From assembly GCF_015101885.1 (NCBI RefSeq), contig NZ_CP062941.1:1674001-1738000 (forward strand): a stretch of DNA of 64,000 nucleotides. Direction: 5' to 3'. Source of the stretch: Massilia litorea. GTDB lineage: Bacteria > Pseudomonadota > Gammaproteobacteria > Burkholderiales > Burkholderiaceae_D. The position numbers and the translations under genes were made by a program. The notes below the pieces were generated by a model that was given only the letters and a program-made list of their open reading frames with translations, was not told the DNA's origin and did not search any database. Of this stretch, positions 1 to 9,400 are shown piece by piece. Positions within the stretch are counted from its first letter, which is position 1, and each line of letters begins with the position of its first letter.

Positions 1-355
1 GATCGTAGCCCAGCTGCGCGAACGGCTGGCGCGCCACGCGATCGTGGTCGACGAGTTCTCGATCGTGAATTTTAATTTTTCGAAGTCCTTCAACGAAGCG
101 ATCGAGGCCAAGACCACGGCCGAACAGCTCAAGTTGAAGGCCGAACGCGACCTGCTGCGCATCGAGGTCGAAGCGCGCCAACGCGTGGCCCAGGCGCGTG
201 CCGAAGCCGAATCGCTGGCGATCCAGCGCCAGCAGGTGACGCCCGAATTGATCCGACTGCGCGAGATGGAAAACCAGAGGCTGGCCATTGAAAAATGGGA
301 CGGCAAGCTGCCCAACGTGTCGGGCGGAGCGGTCCCCTTCATCAACGTGAAATAA
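1..355 (+). CDS. SPFH/prohibitin-family membrane protein, C-terminal part only
   Basis: This is the 3' end of a gene that starts before the window; the frame is open from base 2 and ends with TAA at 353-355, giving about 117 residues. They contain the end of an SPFH (band 7) domain (VVDEFSIVNFNFSKSFNEAI) and then a long charged helix rich in Ala, Glu, Arg and Gln (about residues 38-85), as expected for the coiled coil after the SPFH domain in prohibitins. It ends in a short hydrophobic tail. Prohibitin-like proteins form ring assemblies on the inner membrane and often associate with FtsH proteases; that role is family knowledge. A perfect GC-rich palindrome follows the stop. HflC/HflK membership is possible, but the tail looks more like stand-alone prohibitin. 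Confidence 0.8.
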   Translation, partial: IVAQLRERLARHAIVVDEFSIVNFNFSKSFNEAIEAKTTAEQLKLKAERDLLRIEVEARQRVAQARAEAESLAIQRQQVTPELIRLREMENQRLAIEKWDGKLPNVSGGAVPFINVK

Positions 356-360
356 GCCGG

Positions 361-388
361 GATGCGGGGCCGCGCGCGGCCCCGCATC
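361..388. terminator. Perfect 28-nt GC palindrome between convergent genes
   Basis: Bases 361-374 are perfectly complementary to 375-388 (GATGCGGGGCCGCG and its inverse). It sits five bases after the SPFH stop and 20 bases before the stop of the convergent fasciclin gene. There is no T-run on either side, so it may be a bidirectional hairpin or transcript-end stabiliser rather than a classical intrinsic terminator. Confidence 0.5.
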
Positions 389-407
389 GATCGGTCCGGC
401 TTTGACC

Positions 408-965
408 TTACTTGGGCATCAACACGCTATCGACGACGTTGATGATGCCGTTCGACTGGTAGACATCGTAGGTGCTGATATTGGCCGTCTGCCCTTTTTC
501 GTCCGCGACGGTGATGTTGTGCATCCCGTTCATCATGAACTTCAGCTTGCCGCCACTGGCCGTCGTCAGTTCCGCCGTTCCGTTCTGCTTCTTGATGGCT
601 GCGCTGAGCGCCATGAAATCGTATTTGCCGGGGACGACGTGGTAGGTCAGGATCTTCGTCAGCGTCGCCTTGTTTTCCGGTTTGACGAGCGTATCGACGG
701 TCCCGGCAGGCAGTTTGCCAAAGGCGGCGTTGGTCGGGGCGAACACGGTGAATGGCCCTTTGCCCTTCAGGGTGTCGACCAGGCCCGCAGCCTTGACTGC
801 CGCGACCAGCGTCGTGTGGTCGGCCGAATTGACTGCATTGTCGACGATGTCCTTACTGGCCATCATGCTCTGGCCTCCGACCATGACGTCGGCGGCATGG
901 GCATAGGCGCCGGCGCTGGTGGCGAAAAGTGCGGCGATGAGCAGTGTCTTCTTGAATGTACGCAT
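408..965 (-). CDS. Secreted fasciclin (FAS1) domain protein
   Basis: A 185-residue protein with a Sec signal peptide (Lys-rich start, hydrophobic stretch, likely cleavage after AYAHA near residue 24) and one FAS1 domain covering about residues 38-183. The conserved FAS1 segments are visible: TVFAPTNAAF near residue 75 and YHVVPG near 110. Family members are extracellular or periplasmic adhesion-like proteins of poorly defined function in bacteria. A good Shine-Dalgarno (GAGGAA) lies nine bases before the ATG, which supports this start. The gene is monocistronic, with a 109-base upstream gap that contains an inverted repeat (983-1013). Confidence 0.92.
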   Translation of the reverse strand: MRTFKKTLLIAALFATSAGAYAHAADVMVGGQSMMASKDIVDNAVNSADHTTLVAAVKAAGLVDTLKGKGPFTVFAPTNAAFGKLPAGTVDTLVKPENKATLTKILTYHVVPGKYDFMALSAAIKKQNGTAELTTASGGKLKFMMNGMHNITVADEKGQTANISTYDVYQSNGIINVVDSVLMPK

Positions 966-982
966 GGCGATTCCTCGGTTGT

Positions 983-1013
983 TATAGGTTGTGGGTGGTC
1001 TTGCTAACCTATA
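983..1013 (-). promoter_or_regulatory. Inverted repeat TATAGGTT-N15-AACCTATA upstream of the fasciclin gene
   Basis: Two perfect 8-base arms at 983-990 and 1006-1013 lie about 20-50 bases upstream of the fasciclin start codon, in a locally AT-rich stretch. This could be an operator, or a 5' UTR hairpin if transcription starts upstream. No known regulator consensus was recognised. Confidence 0.35.
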
Positions 1014-1074
1014 TACGTTGGGAATCGCCGATCGGATTCAAACTCCGCTCAAGAACACTTGCGCGCCTGATCGA

Positions 1075-2883
1075 TCACTTCGACGCCGCGATCCAGCGAT
1101 CCACCTTCTTCTCCAGCAGCGCCAGCGGCAGCGTCCCTTCACCCAGCACGATGTCGTGGAAGGCGCGCAGGTCGAACTTCGATCCCAGCGCGGCTTCCGC
1201 CCGGTGGCGCAACTCCAGGATTTTGAGGGAGCCGATTTTATAACCCAGCGCCTGGCCCGGCCACACCATGTAGCGCTCGATCTGGGCCCGCGAATCGGCC
1301 TCGCTGTAGCCCAGCGTGTCGCTGAAATATTGAATGGCCTGCTCGCGCGTCCAGCCCTTGGTGTGGATGCCGGTGTCGACGACAAGACGCGCGGCGCGCA
1401 GCATTTCGTCGTTCAGGTGGCCGAAATAATCTTCCGGCTTGTCGAACAGGCCCATGTCCTTGCCCAGGGTCTCGGCGTACAGCGCCCAGCCTTCCGTAAA
1501 CGCGTTGTTGCCGCCGAATTTGCGGAAATTCGGCAGGCCCAGTTCCTGCACCAGCGCGATATGGAAGTGGTGGCCCGGTTGTCCCTCGTGCAGGAACAGC
1601 GTGACCATGCCGGTGCTGCCGTATTGGGTCGGGTCGTTCACGACCGACCAGAACACGCCCGGACGGGTGCCGTCCACCGCCGGCGGGGTGTAGTGGTCGG
1701 AGGCGGTGGCGCGGCTCAGTTCAGGCTCGAGGCGCAGGTCGAGCGGCGACTTCGGACGCAGGTTGAACATCGACGGCAGCTTGGTGCGCAGCTGGGCGTC
1801 GAGCTTGCGGTAGACGTCGATGACTTCCTGTTCCGTTTTAAATGGCTTGAACTTCGCCTGCTGCGACACCCAGGCCGGCAGGCCGGCCGCAGGGCCCGTG
1901 TAACCCATCTTCGGGCCGATGCGGCCGTATTCTCCCTGGATGCGTGCCACTTCCTTCAGGCCGATCTCGTGGATCGCTTCCGGCGTCAGGTCGGTCGTCG
2001 TCTGGCTCGCCACGCGCACCTTGTACCAGGCGGCGCCGTTCGGCAGCGCGTTCCAGCCGGTGCTGGTGCGCGCGGCCGGAATGTAGTCCTTCTCGATGAA
2101 GGTCGCCAGGCGGTTCAATGCCGGATTCAGTTTGCCGCCGATCGCATCTGCATACAGCTTGGTGAGCGCGCGCTTGTCGGCGTCCGAGAAACCGGCCGGG
2201 AAGTTTTTAATCGGCGTGTAGTAGATGCTGGCCTCCGGCGTGCTTGCCGCCAGCTGCTTGAACTGTGGCAGGGCCGACAGCATCACCGATTTCGGGTGCA
2301 CGATGCCGCGCTTGATCCCTTCTTTCATGTTGGCGATCGCCTGATCGACCCACGGCCCCAGCTGCGTCAGGCGGCTGGCGTAGGCGCGGTAGTCCTGCAC
2401 GGTGGAGAGCGGCTGGGCGCCCTGGCCGCTGGCGTAGTTCGCCAGCGTGACCGGCATGCTGTCCATCTGGTTCAGCGGCAGCAGGTGCTCGGGGAAGGGC
2501 TCGAAGCGCAGCGCCATGCCGAGCTCATAATCGAGGATGTCGTAGCTGGTCTGGTCGCGGCTGTTCAACTGCGCCCGCTTGATCGCATGCAGGCGCTTCT
2601 GGAAGGCCTTGTAGCGCGCGAACTGTCTGCTGCGCTCGACCGGGGAAATCGACATGCCGATCTGGTCGATGAAGCGGTTATCTCCACTCTCGCTGGCCGA
2701 GACCGGGTCGAAACGCGCCAGTGCATCGTAGTACTCGTCGGCGAGGACGTTGAGCTTCTTGCCGGCTTGCGGATGGGCGGCGACCTGTTTCGTTGGCGCT
2801 GCGGCCTGGTCGGCGCCGATGGCCGGTGCACAGGCGATGAGGGCGGCGGCAGCCAGTGCGCCGAGCTTGAAATGTTGGTTCAT
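1075..2883 (-). CDS. Secreted DUF885-family metallopeptidase-like protein
   Basis: A 602-residue protein with a signal peptide (MNQHFKLGALAAAALIACA, cleavage near residue 23). The rest matches the DUF885 family, a group of gluzincin-like predicted zinc peptidases. The HEGQPGHH motif at about residues 432-439 and the downstream TEGWALYAE segment near 460 supply the expected zinc ligands and catalytic Glu. Full family length, no breaks. The gene lies 9 bases downstream of the amino-acid binding protein gene on the same strand, so the two may be co-transcribed. That pairing would fit peptide degradation coupled to amino-acid uptake, which is inference; the substrate is unknown. Confidence 0.88.
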   Translation of the reverse strand: MNQHFKLGALAAAALIACAPAIGADQAAAPTKQVAAHPQAGKKLNVLADEYYDALARFDPVSASESGDNRFIDQIGMSISPVERSRQFARYKAFQKRLHAIKRAQLNSRDQTSYDILDYELGMALRFEPFPEHLLPLNQMDSMPVTLANYASGQGAQPLSTVQDYRAYASRLTQLGPWVDQAIANMKEGIKRGIVHPKSVMLSALPQFKQLAASTPEASIYYTPIKNFPAGFSDADKRALTKLYADAIGGKLNPALNRLATFIEKDYIPAARTSTGWNALPNGAAWYKVRVASQTTTDLTPEAIHEIGLKEVARIQGEYGRIGPKMGYTGPAAGLPAWVSQQAKFKPFKTEQEVIDVYRKLDAQLRTKLPSMFNLRPKSPLDLRLEPELSRATASDHYTPPAVDGTRPGVFWSVVNDPTQYGSTGMVTLFLHEGQPGHHFHIALVQELGLPNFRKFGGNNAFTEGWALYAETLGKDMGLFDKPEDYFGHLNDEMLRAARLVVDTGIHTKGWTREQAIQYFSDTLGYSEADSRAQIERYMVWPGQALGYKIGSLKILELRHRAEAALGSKFDLRAFHDIVLGEGTLPLALLEKKVDRWIAASK

Positions 2884-2892
2884 GTGATTGCC

Positions 2893-4026
2893 TTAATAAC
2901 TAGCCAGTGGCGCCAGTGCGCCATTTTTAAACGTGTAGACGGTCACCGCCGTCTTTTTCAGGTTGCCCTTGTCGTCGTAGCCGTAGCTGCCGACCACACC
3001 CTGGTGGCTCGAGCTGCGCAGCTGCTGCCCGACCGCCGCCGGATCGAGGCTGTTCGCGGCCTTCATCGCCGCGGCGATGAACATGGTCTGGTCATAGAAC
3101 GAAGGGGCGTAGACGTCAGGCTCGCGCTTGAAGCGCTCCTTGTATTTGGCAAGGAAGGCGGGACCGGCGGGCTGTTTCGCGATGATGGCGCCGGCCTGGG
3201 CGCAGCGCACATTTTCTCCGACGGCCGCTCCGCCGAGTTTGGCCATCTCCGGGCTGCACAGGGTATCGCCGCCGAGCAGCGGCACGTTCAGGCCGAGCGC
3301 CTTCATCTGGCGCACCATCGGCGCGGCTTGCGGCGCATAGCCGCCGAAGAAGATGGCGTCGACCTTTTTCGCGCGCAGCGCGGTGAGGATGGCCGCGAAA
3401 TCGCTGGCCTTGTCGTTGGTGAACTCGTGGCCGGCGACCTTCATGCCGGCCGCTTGCGCCTGGCGCTTGAATTCGGTGGCGATGCCCGTGCCGAAGGCGG
3501 TGCGGTCGTCGATCACGCCGACGTTTTTCAGCTTTAATTCACGCGCGGCGTAATTCGCCATCGCGCCGCCGACCTGCGAATCGCTGGCGACAATGCGGAA
3601 CACGCCCTTGTAGCCGCTTTGGGTGATCTTGGGATTGGTGCCGACGGTGGACATCAGGGCGCCGGCGTCGTTGTAGACGCGCGACGCCGGAATCGCGACG
3701 CCCGAGTTGTACGGTCCGAGCACGAATTTGATGCCGCCGTCGACCAGCTTCTGGGCCACCGTCACGCCTTGCTTCGGATCGCCGGCATCGTCTTCGGATT
3801 GCAGTTCGAAGCGCAGCGTTTTGCCCGCCACCTTGATCTTCTGGGCGTTGAGTTCCTCGACGGCGAGACGCACGCCGTTTTCGTTGTCCTTGCCGGCAAA
3901 GGCATTCGCGCCCGAGAGCGGGCCGGTCACGCCGATCTTGACTGCTTGTTCTTGCGCGAGCGCGGCATCCGACGCGCACAGCAGCGCGGCCAGCGCCAGC
4001 GGCGCCATAATGAATTTCGATGGCAT
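2893..4026 (-). CDS. Branched-chain amino acid ABC transporter, periplasmic binding protein
   Basis: A 377-residue LivJ/LivK-type (type I periplasmic binding) protein. A signal peptide ends at about residue 24 (ALAQ), and the mature part begins with the typical VKIGVTGPLSGANAFAGKDN segment. The two-lobe Leu/Ile/Val-binding fold runs through about residue 360. No permease or ATPase genes are next to it, so it is an orphan binding protein that either uses a transporter encoded elsewhere or has another ligand. It is followed at 9 bases by the DUF885 peptidase gene and preceded, at 69 bases, by an Lrp-type regulator on the same strand. Lrp control of amino-acid uptake would be natural but is not shown here. 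Confidence 0.9.
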   Translation of the reverse strand: MPSKFIMAPLALAALLCASDAALAQEQAVKIGVTGPLSGANAFAGKDNENGVRLAVEELNAQKIKVAGKTLRFELQSEDDAGDPKQGVTVAQKLVDGGIKFVLGPYNSGVAIPASRVYNDAGALMSTVGTNPKITQSGYKGVFRIVASDSQVGGAMANYAARELKLKNVGVIDDRTAFGTGIATEFKRQAQAAGMKVAGHEFTNDKASDFAAILTALRAKKVDAIFFGGYAPQAAPMVRQMKALGLNVPLLGGDTLCSPEMAKLGGAAVGENVRCAQAGAIIAKQPAGPAFLAKYKERFKREPDVYAPSFYDQTMFIAAAMKAANSLDPAAVGQQLRSSSHQGVVGSYGYDDKGNLKKTAVTVYTFKNGALAPLASY

Positions 4027-4095
4027 CAGCCTGTCTCCGTTGATATACGAACGGCCTGCATCATCGCATAGAACGAAGGCCCGGTGCAGCTCAGC

Positions 4096-4581
4096 TCAGG
4101 CAGGCAACCCGTGCGCAATCAGCTCCAGCGGCAGGGCAGTCGTGCACTTGATCTGCTCCATCGAGAAGGCCGACGAGACCCCGCTCAGCTGTGCGGTCTT
4201 GATCAGCTTCTTGTAGAAGCGGTCGTAGCCGGCGATGTCGGTGGTGGCGACCTTCAGCAGGTAGTCGACGTCGCCGCTCATGCGGTGAAATTCCAGCACT
4301 TCGGGCAGGGCGACGACGGCGGCGGCAAAGCGTTCCAGCCATTTTTCATCGTGTTCGGGGGTGCGCACGCTGACGAACACCGTGACCGGCAAGCCCACCT
4401 TCTGGCGGTTGACGATGGTGACGCGGCTTTCGATATACCCCTCTTCCTCGAGGCGCTTGACGCGCTTCCAGCAAGGCGTGCTGGAGAGGCCGACCTTGTC
4501 GCTCAGGCCCGAAATCGACAGGGTTGCATCGGCCTGAAGTGCGGCGAGAATCGCACAATCAAACTTGTCCAGTGAATTCAT
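4096..4581 (-). CDS. Lrp/AsnC-family transcriptional regulator
   Basis: A 161-residue protein with the full Lrp/AsnC layout: an N-terminal winged helix (MNSLDKFDCAILAALQADA, then helix-turn-helix at about residues 20-43 with the typical SSTPCWKRVKRLEEEGYI) and a C-terminal RAM ligand-binding domain (about 65-145). Such proteins act as feast/famine regulators that sense amino acids and often control a neighbouring gene. It is transcribed away from the cysteine desulfurase-rhodanese gene across a 147-base AT-rich gap, and upstream of the amino-acid binding protein gene. Either neighbour is a plausible target. Confidence 0.93.
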   Translation of the reverse strand: MNSLDKFDCAILAALQADATLSISGLSDKVGLSSTPCWKRVKRLEEEGYIESRVTIVNRQKVGLPVTVFVSVRTPEHDEKWLERFAAAVVALPEVLEFHRMSGDVDYLLKVATTDIAGYDRFYKKLIKTAQLSGVSSAFSMEQIKCTTALPLELIAHGLPA

Positions 4582-4728
4582 TTTAGTTTTTCGTCACTAA
4601 TAGAACAACTATGCTAATAACCTAGTTTTTGATAGCTTATTTGGAACGTGCTTTCCATCAAACCTTTGTAACATATTGCTTAACAATAACACGATCTCCG
4701 TTCGTGTTTACGCTTTTTGCAAATTATT
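4582..4728. promoter_or_regulatory. AT-rich divergent promoter region between the Lrp regulator and the cysteine desulfurase fusion
   Basis: This 147-base gap is clearly more AT-rich than the surrounding coding DNA and separates two divergent genes. It should hold both promoters and probably Lrp-type autoregulatory sites. No exact consensus boxes could be assigned with confidence. Confidence 0.5.
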
Positions 4729-6303
4729 ATGCATAGTGAAATCTACCTCGACGCGAACGCCACTTCTCCCGTCCTGCCGGCGGCAATCCAGGCCGCGCAG
4801 GGCGCACTGCTCGCGTGTTTCGGCAACCCGAGCAGCAGCCACGCTGCCGGCCTGCGCGCCCGCGCGCTGCTCGACGATGCGCGCAGCCGCGCACGCCGCG
4901 TGCTGGGCGCCCCGGATGGACGCCTGCTGTTCACCAGCGGCGCCACCGAGGGCATCCAGACAGCCGTTTTGTCGGCCCTGTGCGCAGTGCGCGAGCGGCG
5001 TGCGGCCGGACTGCCGTGCGGCGACCTGCTGCTGTATGGCGCGACCGAACACAAGGCCGTCCCGGAAAGCCTGGCGCACTGGAACGCGCTGCTCGGCACG
5101 AACCTGACCATCAAGGCGCTGCCGGTCGACGCCGACGGCCGCCATCGCCTGGACACGCTGCGTGCGCTGGCGCCGCGCGCCGCCTTGATTTGCACGATGG
5201 CCGCGAACAACGAGACCGGCATCGTCTCCGACCTGGACGGCATCGCGGCCGTGCTGGAGGAAACCGCCAGCCCGGCGCGGTGGATGGTCGACTGCGTGCA
5301 GGCGCTCGGCAAGCTGCCGCTGGCCTTGAGCAGCACCCGCATCGATTACGCGCCGTTCTCCGGCCACAAGCTGTATGCGCCGAAAGGCATCGGCATGCTG
5401 TATGTCCGCGCCGGCGCCCCGTTCACGCCGCTGATGTGCGGCGGCGGCCAGGAAGACGGCCAGCGTTCGGGCACCGAGAACATGGCCGGCATCGCCGCCC
5501 TGGGCGCGGTACTGCGCGCGCTCGAAGAAGGGCGTACCTTCATGAGCCACGCGCAGATGGCCGCCGCGCGCGCGCGTCTCGCCGCCGCCTTATGGTCCGC
5601 CTTTCCCGGCCTCGTCTTCAATGCGCCTTTCGAACACGCGCTGCCGACCACGCTCAATTTCACGGTGCCGGGCCGCTCCGGTAAAGCTTTGCTCGACCTG
5701 TTCGACGCCGCCGGCGTGCGGGTCAGCGCCGGCTCGGCCTGTTCGGCGGCAAAGGCCGCGCCGAGTTACGTACTGCTGGCGATGGGGCTGCCGGAAGAAC
5801 GCTGCGCGAACGCGGTGCGCATGTCCTTCGGCCCGCTGGCCGACGAAGCGTTCATCGACGCCGCCTGCGCCCGCATCGCGCGCTGCGGCCAGGCGCTGGG
5901 CACATTGCCGCCAGCGCCCTGTCCGGTGACGGGATCCGGGGCCGGCGCCGGCGCCGGCGCCGCGCCGCAACCGGCGCCGGCATCGACGGGCCTGATCCCG
6001 TGCGGGCTGGACGGCAACGCGCTGCTACGCTTCCTCGACCGCCATCCGGACGCGCTGCTGATCGACGTGCGCGAAGCCTGCGAGCACGCGCTCGGCACGC
6101 CGCTGCTGCATGGGCGCGCGGCCTACAGCCTGCCGCTGTCGCGCCTGCCCGATCACGCCGCCTGGCTGTGCCGGGAAACGCGCCCGCTGGTGTTCTTCTG
6201 CCGCAGCGGCAAGCGCAGCGCCGAGGCGGCGCAGATCGCCCAGCAACTCGGCCACGGCAACGTGCGCCACCTGGCCGGCGGCCTGGCCCTGCTGGCACCC
6301 TGA
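4729..6303 (+). CDS. Cysteine desulfurase-like class V aminotransferase fused to a rhodanese domain
   Basis: A 524-residue protein from ATG 4729 (a TTG at 4717 in frame is possible but less likely). Residues 1-385 are a NifS/IscS-type PLP enzyme: LDANATSP at the start, the PLP lysine in FSGHK (K214), and the persulfide-forming cysteine in SAGSACSAAK (C338). A low-complexity Gly/Ala/Pro linker (about residues 394-425) joins it to a rhodanese-like domain (about 430-523) with the active-site loop CRSGKRS (C491). The fusion suggests that sulfane sulfur released from cysteine is passed to the rhodanese cysteine within one polypeptide; this is inference. It could supply sulfur for tRNA or cofactor thiolation or for sulfide handling. 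No Fe-S scaffold genes are adjacent, so it is not the housekeeping isc operon. Confidence 0.88.
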   Translation: MHSEIYLDANATSPVLPAAIQAAQGALLACFGNPSSSHAAGLRARALLDDARSRARRVLGAPDGRLLFTSGATEGIQTAVLSALCAVRERRAAGLPCGDLLLYGATEHKAVPESLAHWNALLGTNLTIKALPVDADGRHRLDTLRALAPRAALICTMAANNETGIVSDLDGIAAVLEETASPARWMVDCVQALGKLPLALSSTRIDYAPFSGHKLYAPKGIGMLYVRAGAPFTPLMCGGGQEDGQRSGTENMAGIAALGAVLRALEEGRTFMSHAQMAAARARLAAALWSAFPGLVFNAPFEHALPTTLNFTVPGRSGKALLDLFDAAGVRVSAGSACSAAKAAPSYVLLAMGLPEERCANAVRMSFGPLADEAFIDAACARIARCGQALGTLPPAPCPVTGSGAGAGAGAAPQPAPASTGLIPCGLDGNALLRFLDRHPDALLIDVREACEHALGTPLLHGRAAYSLPLSRLPDHAAWLCRETRPLVFFCRSGKRSAEAAQIAQQLGHGNVRHLAGGLALLAP

Positions 6304-6350
6304 GCGGCCGGCGCCGGCGCGGCGCCCGGTGGCAAGCGTGCAAGCATCCG

Positions 6351-6390
6351 GCCGCTGCGTTCGCGCCGCTGCGTTCGCGCCGCTGCGTTC
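6351..6390. repeat. 14-bp tandem repeat, nearly three copies
   Basis: The unit GCCGCTGCGTTCGC occurs at 6351-6364 and 6365-6378, with 12 of 14 bases again at 6379-6390. It lies in the 128-base gap between the cysteine desulfurase fusion and the glucan synthase gene. It is non-coding in the chosen gene models. Confidence 0.8.
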
Positions 6391-6473
6391 GTTAACGCAC
6401 AGTCCCTCGACCGATGACGTTCTAGCATGGCATGCGACGTGTTTCGCATGCACGCTCATCATCGAGGCTCCTG

Positions 6474-9400
6474 TTGAACGACGAATTGCACACCAAGGCC
6501 GACGCGCCGCGCGCGGGGCATCCGCCCGTTCGCGACGCCGACGCCGCGGACGGGGCGCCGCTGCGCGCCGAGCGCTTCGATGCCGCGCGCATGGCGCAGC
6601 ACGGCCGCAGCCTGGCTGGCCGCCATGGGCTGTCGGGCGCGCAGGACGATGCGCGCGCCGAGGACCTGCTGGCGCGCCTGGCGGACAACGCCGCCGCCAT
6701 CGCCGCCGCCTGCACCTCGCTGACCCAGGCCGCGCGGGACGGCCGTACGGCCCCGGCCGCCGAGCGCCTGCTCGACGCCTGGCGCCTGATCGACGGCCAG
6801 GTCCGCACCGCGCGCCGCCACCTGCCGCGCGCCTACAGCCGTGCGCTGCCGCGCCTGGCCGTGCCACGAGAAGTCGCCGGCCAGCCGCGGGTCCACGCGC
6901 TGGCGCTCGAAGTCGTCATGCATGGGGACGGCCTGATCGACGAACCGAACCTGGCGCGTTTTATCAACGCCTACCAGGAAGGTGCGCCGCTCACGCTGGG
7001 CGAGCTGTGGGCGTTCCCGATCATGCTGCGCCTGGCGCTGATCGACAACCTGCGCCGGCTCGCCGTGCGCCTGCACGCCAGCCTGCAGCAGCAGGGTCTC
7101 GCCCGCGACTGGGCCGCCCGCATGCGCGAGACGGCCGAACGCCGCCCCGGCGACCTGGTCCTGCTGGTGGCCGACATGGCGCGCACCAATCAGCCCTTGC
7201 AACCCGCTTTCGTGGCCGAACTGGCGCGCCTTTTGGAAGGGCAGGGAGAAGCGCTGGCCCAGGTGCTGCACTGGGTCGGCGCCCGGCTCGCCGACGAGGG
7301 CCTGACGGTCGAGGCGCAGGCGGCGCGCGCCACCGAAGAGCAGGCCCTCGACGCGGCCTCGTTCACCAACAGCCTCGACAGCCTGCGCCGGCTCGAGCGC
7401 ATCGACTGGCATGCCTTCGTCGAGACCGCGAGCGTGGTCGAGCAGGTGCTGCGGCGCGACCCGGCGGGCGTCTACGGCCGCATGGATTTCGCCACGCGCG
7501 ACCATTACCGCCACACCGTCGAGCGCCTGGCGCGCCAGTGCGGCCAGCCTGAAAGCGAGGTCGCGGCGGCCGCCCTGGCGCTGGCCGAAGGCGGCCTCGA
7601 TCTGCGCATGCGACATGTCGGCCACTACCTGGTCGGCGATGGCTTGCCAGTGCTGCGCGCGCAACTGCCGCCCGCACGCGGCATGCTGCTCGCACTGCGG
7701 CGCGCGGCGCGGCGCCGACCCCTGCTGGCCTACCTCGGCGCGATCGGCGGCTTTACCTTGCTGTTTACGGCGGCACTGCTGGTGCACGCCTACCGGGCCG
7801 GCGCCGGCGCCGGCTTGCTGGTCGTGCTCGGCCTGCTGGTGTCCTTCGGCGCCAGCCAGCTGGCGCTGACGCTCACCGATTTGATGGTCGCGCGCCTGGT
7901 GGCACCGAAACCCTTGCCGCGCATGGATTTCAGTAGCGGCATCCCGCCGGATGCGCGCACGCTGGTCGTCGTCCCCGCGCTGCTGGACAGCAGCGAGAAC
8001 CTCAGGTCGCTGTGCGAGGGGCTGGAGCTGCGCTACCTCGCCAACCGCGACCCGCAGCTGCGCTTTTGCCTGCTCACCGATTTCACGGATGCGCCCGAGG
8101 AAACGATGTTCGGCGACGTCGAACTGCTGGCAGAAGCCCGTGCCGGCATCGCGGCCCTGAATGCGCGCCATGCCGATCAACCCTTCCTGCTGCTGCACCG
8201 GCCGCGCGTCTGGAGTACCAGCGAGCACGCCTGGACCGGGTGCGAGCGCAAGCGCGGCAAGCTGGCCGACCTGAACGCGTATTTGCGCGGCGGCGCGCGC
8301 GAACGCTTCATGCTGGTCGAGGGAAATACCGGCGAGTTGGAGGGCATCCGGTACGTCATCACGCTCGATGCCGACACCCAGCTGCCGATCGACAGCGCGC
8401 GCCGGACGGTGGCGGCGATGGCGCACCCCTTGAACCAGCCGCTGCTCGATGCGAACGGACGCCGCGTGATCGCCGGCCACGCCTTGCTGCAGCCGCGCGT
8501 GGCGACTTCGCTGCCCCTGGAGCGCGCCTCGCGCTACGAGCGCATGTATGGCGGCGCGCCGGGAATCGATCCGTACACCCGCACCGCATCGAACGTCTAC
8601 CAGGACCTGTTCGGCGAAGGCTCCTTCATCGGCAAGGGCATCTACGAAGTCGACACCTATGTCCGTGTGCTGGCCGGGCGCCTGCCCGACAATGCCGTGC
8701 TGTCGCACGACCTGCTGGAAGGCTGCTACCTGCGCAGCGCTGTGCTCAGCGATACCCAGCTGGTGGAGGCCTGGCCGGCGCGCTACAGCGACGACATCGC
8801 GCGCCGCCACCGCTGGATCCGCGGCGACTGGCAACTGGCCGGCTGGCTGCGCGCGCGCGTGCCGTCCCGGGACGGGCAGCGCGAAGCCAACCCTTTGAGC
8901 GCGCTGGCACGCTGGAAGCTGTTCGACAACCTGCGCCGCAGCCTGGTGGCGCCGACCCTCGCCGCCACCCTGGTGCTGTGCTGGTCGCTGCTGCCGGGGC
9001 CTGCCTTCTGGAGCGCGGCGGGATTGTCGGTCTTCTTCCTGCCGGCCTTTTTCAGGATAGGCGTCACCCTGGTCGACAAGCCGCACGACCTGCTGTGGCG
9101 CCAGCATTTCACTCGCTGGGCCCATGGCGCGGCGGGCAGCCTCGCCCATGCCGTGACCGGCACCGCTTTCCTGCCGCACGAAGCCTGGTACAGCCTGCAC
9201 GCGATCGCACGCACCGGCTGGCGCATGCTGGTCTCGCGCCGCCACCTGCTGCAATGGAAGGCGTCGAGCCTGATCCGCTCGAGCACCGACGTCGAATCGG
9301 CCTGGCGCAGCATGTGGTTCGCGCCGACGTTCTCGGTGCTCGTCGCCGTGCTGCTGACCTTCCTGCATCCCTTCGCCCTGTTCGCGGCCGCGCCCTTGCT

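Noticed and set aside
991..3537. Plus-strand open frame of 848 codons opposite the DUF885 and binding-protein genes
   Set aside because: It is the GC-rich antisense shadow of two well-supported minus-strand genes; it has Arg/Gln/His-rich composition, no domain and no ribosome site.
5935..5970. GCCGGC-rich run in the cysteine desulfurase fusion as a regulatory repeat
   Set aside because: It is in frame and encodes the Gly/Ala linker between the two domains, so coding explains it.
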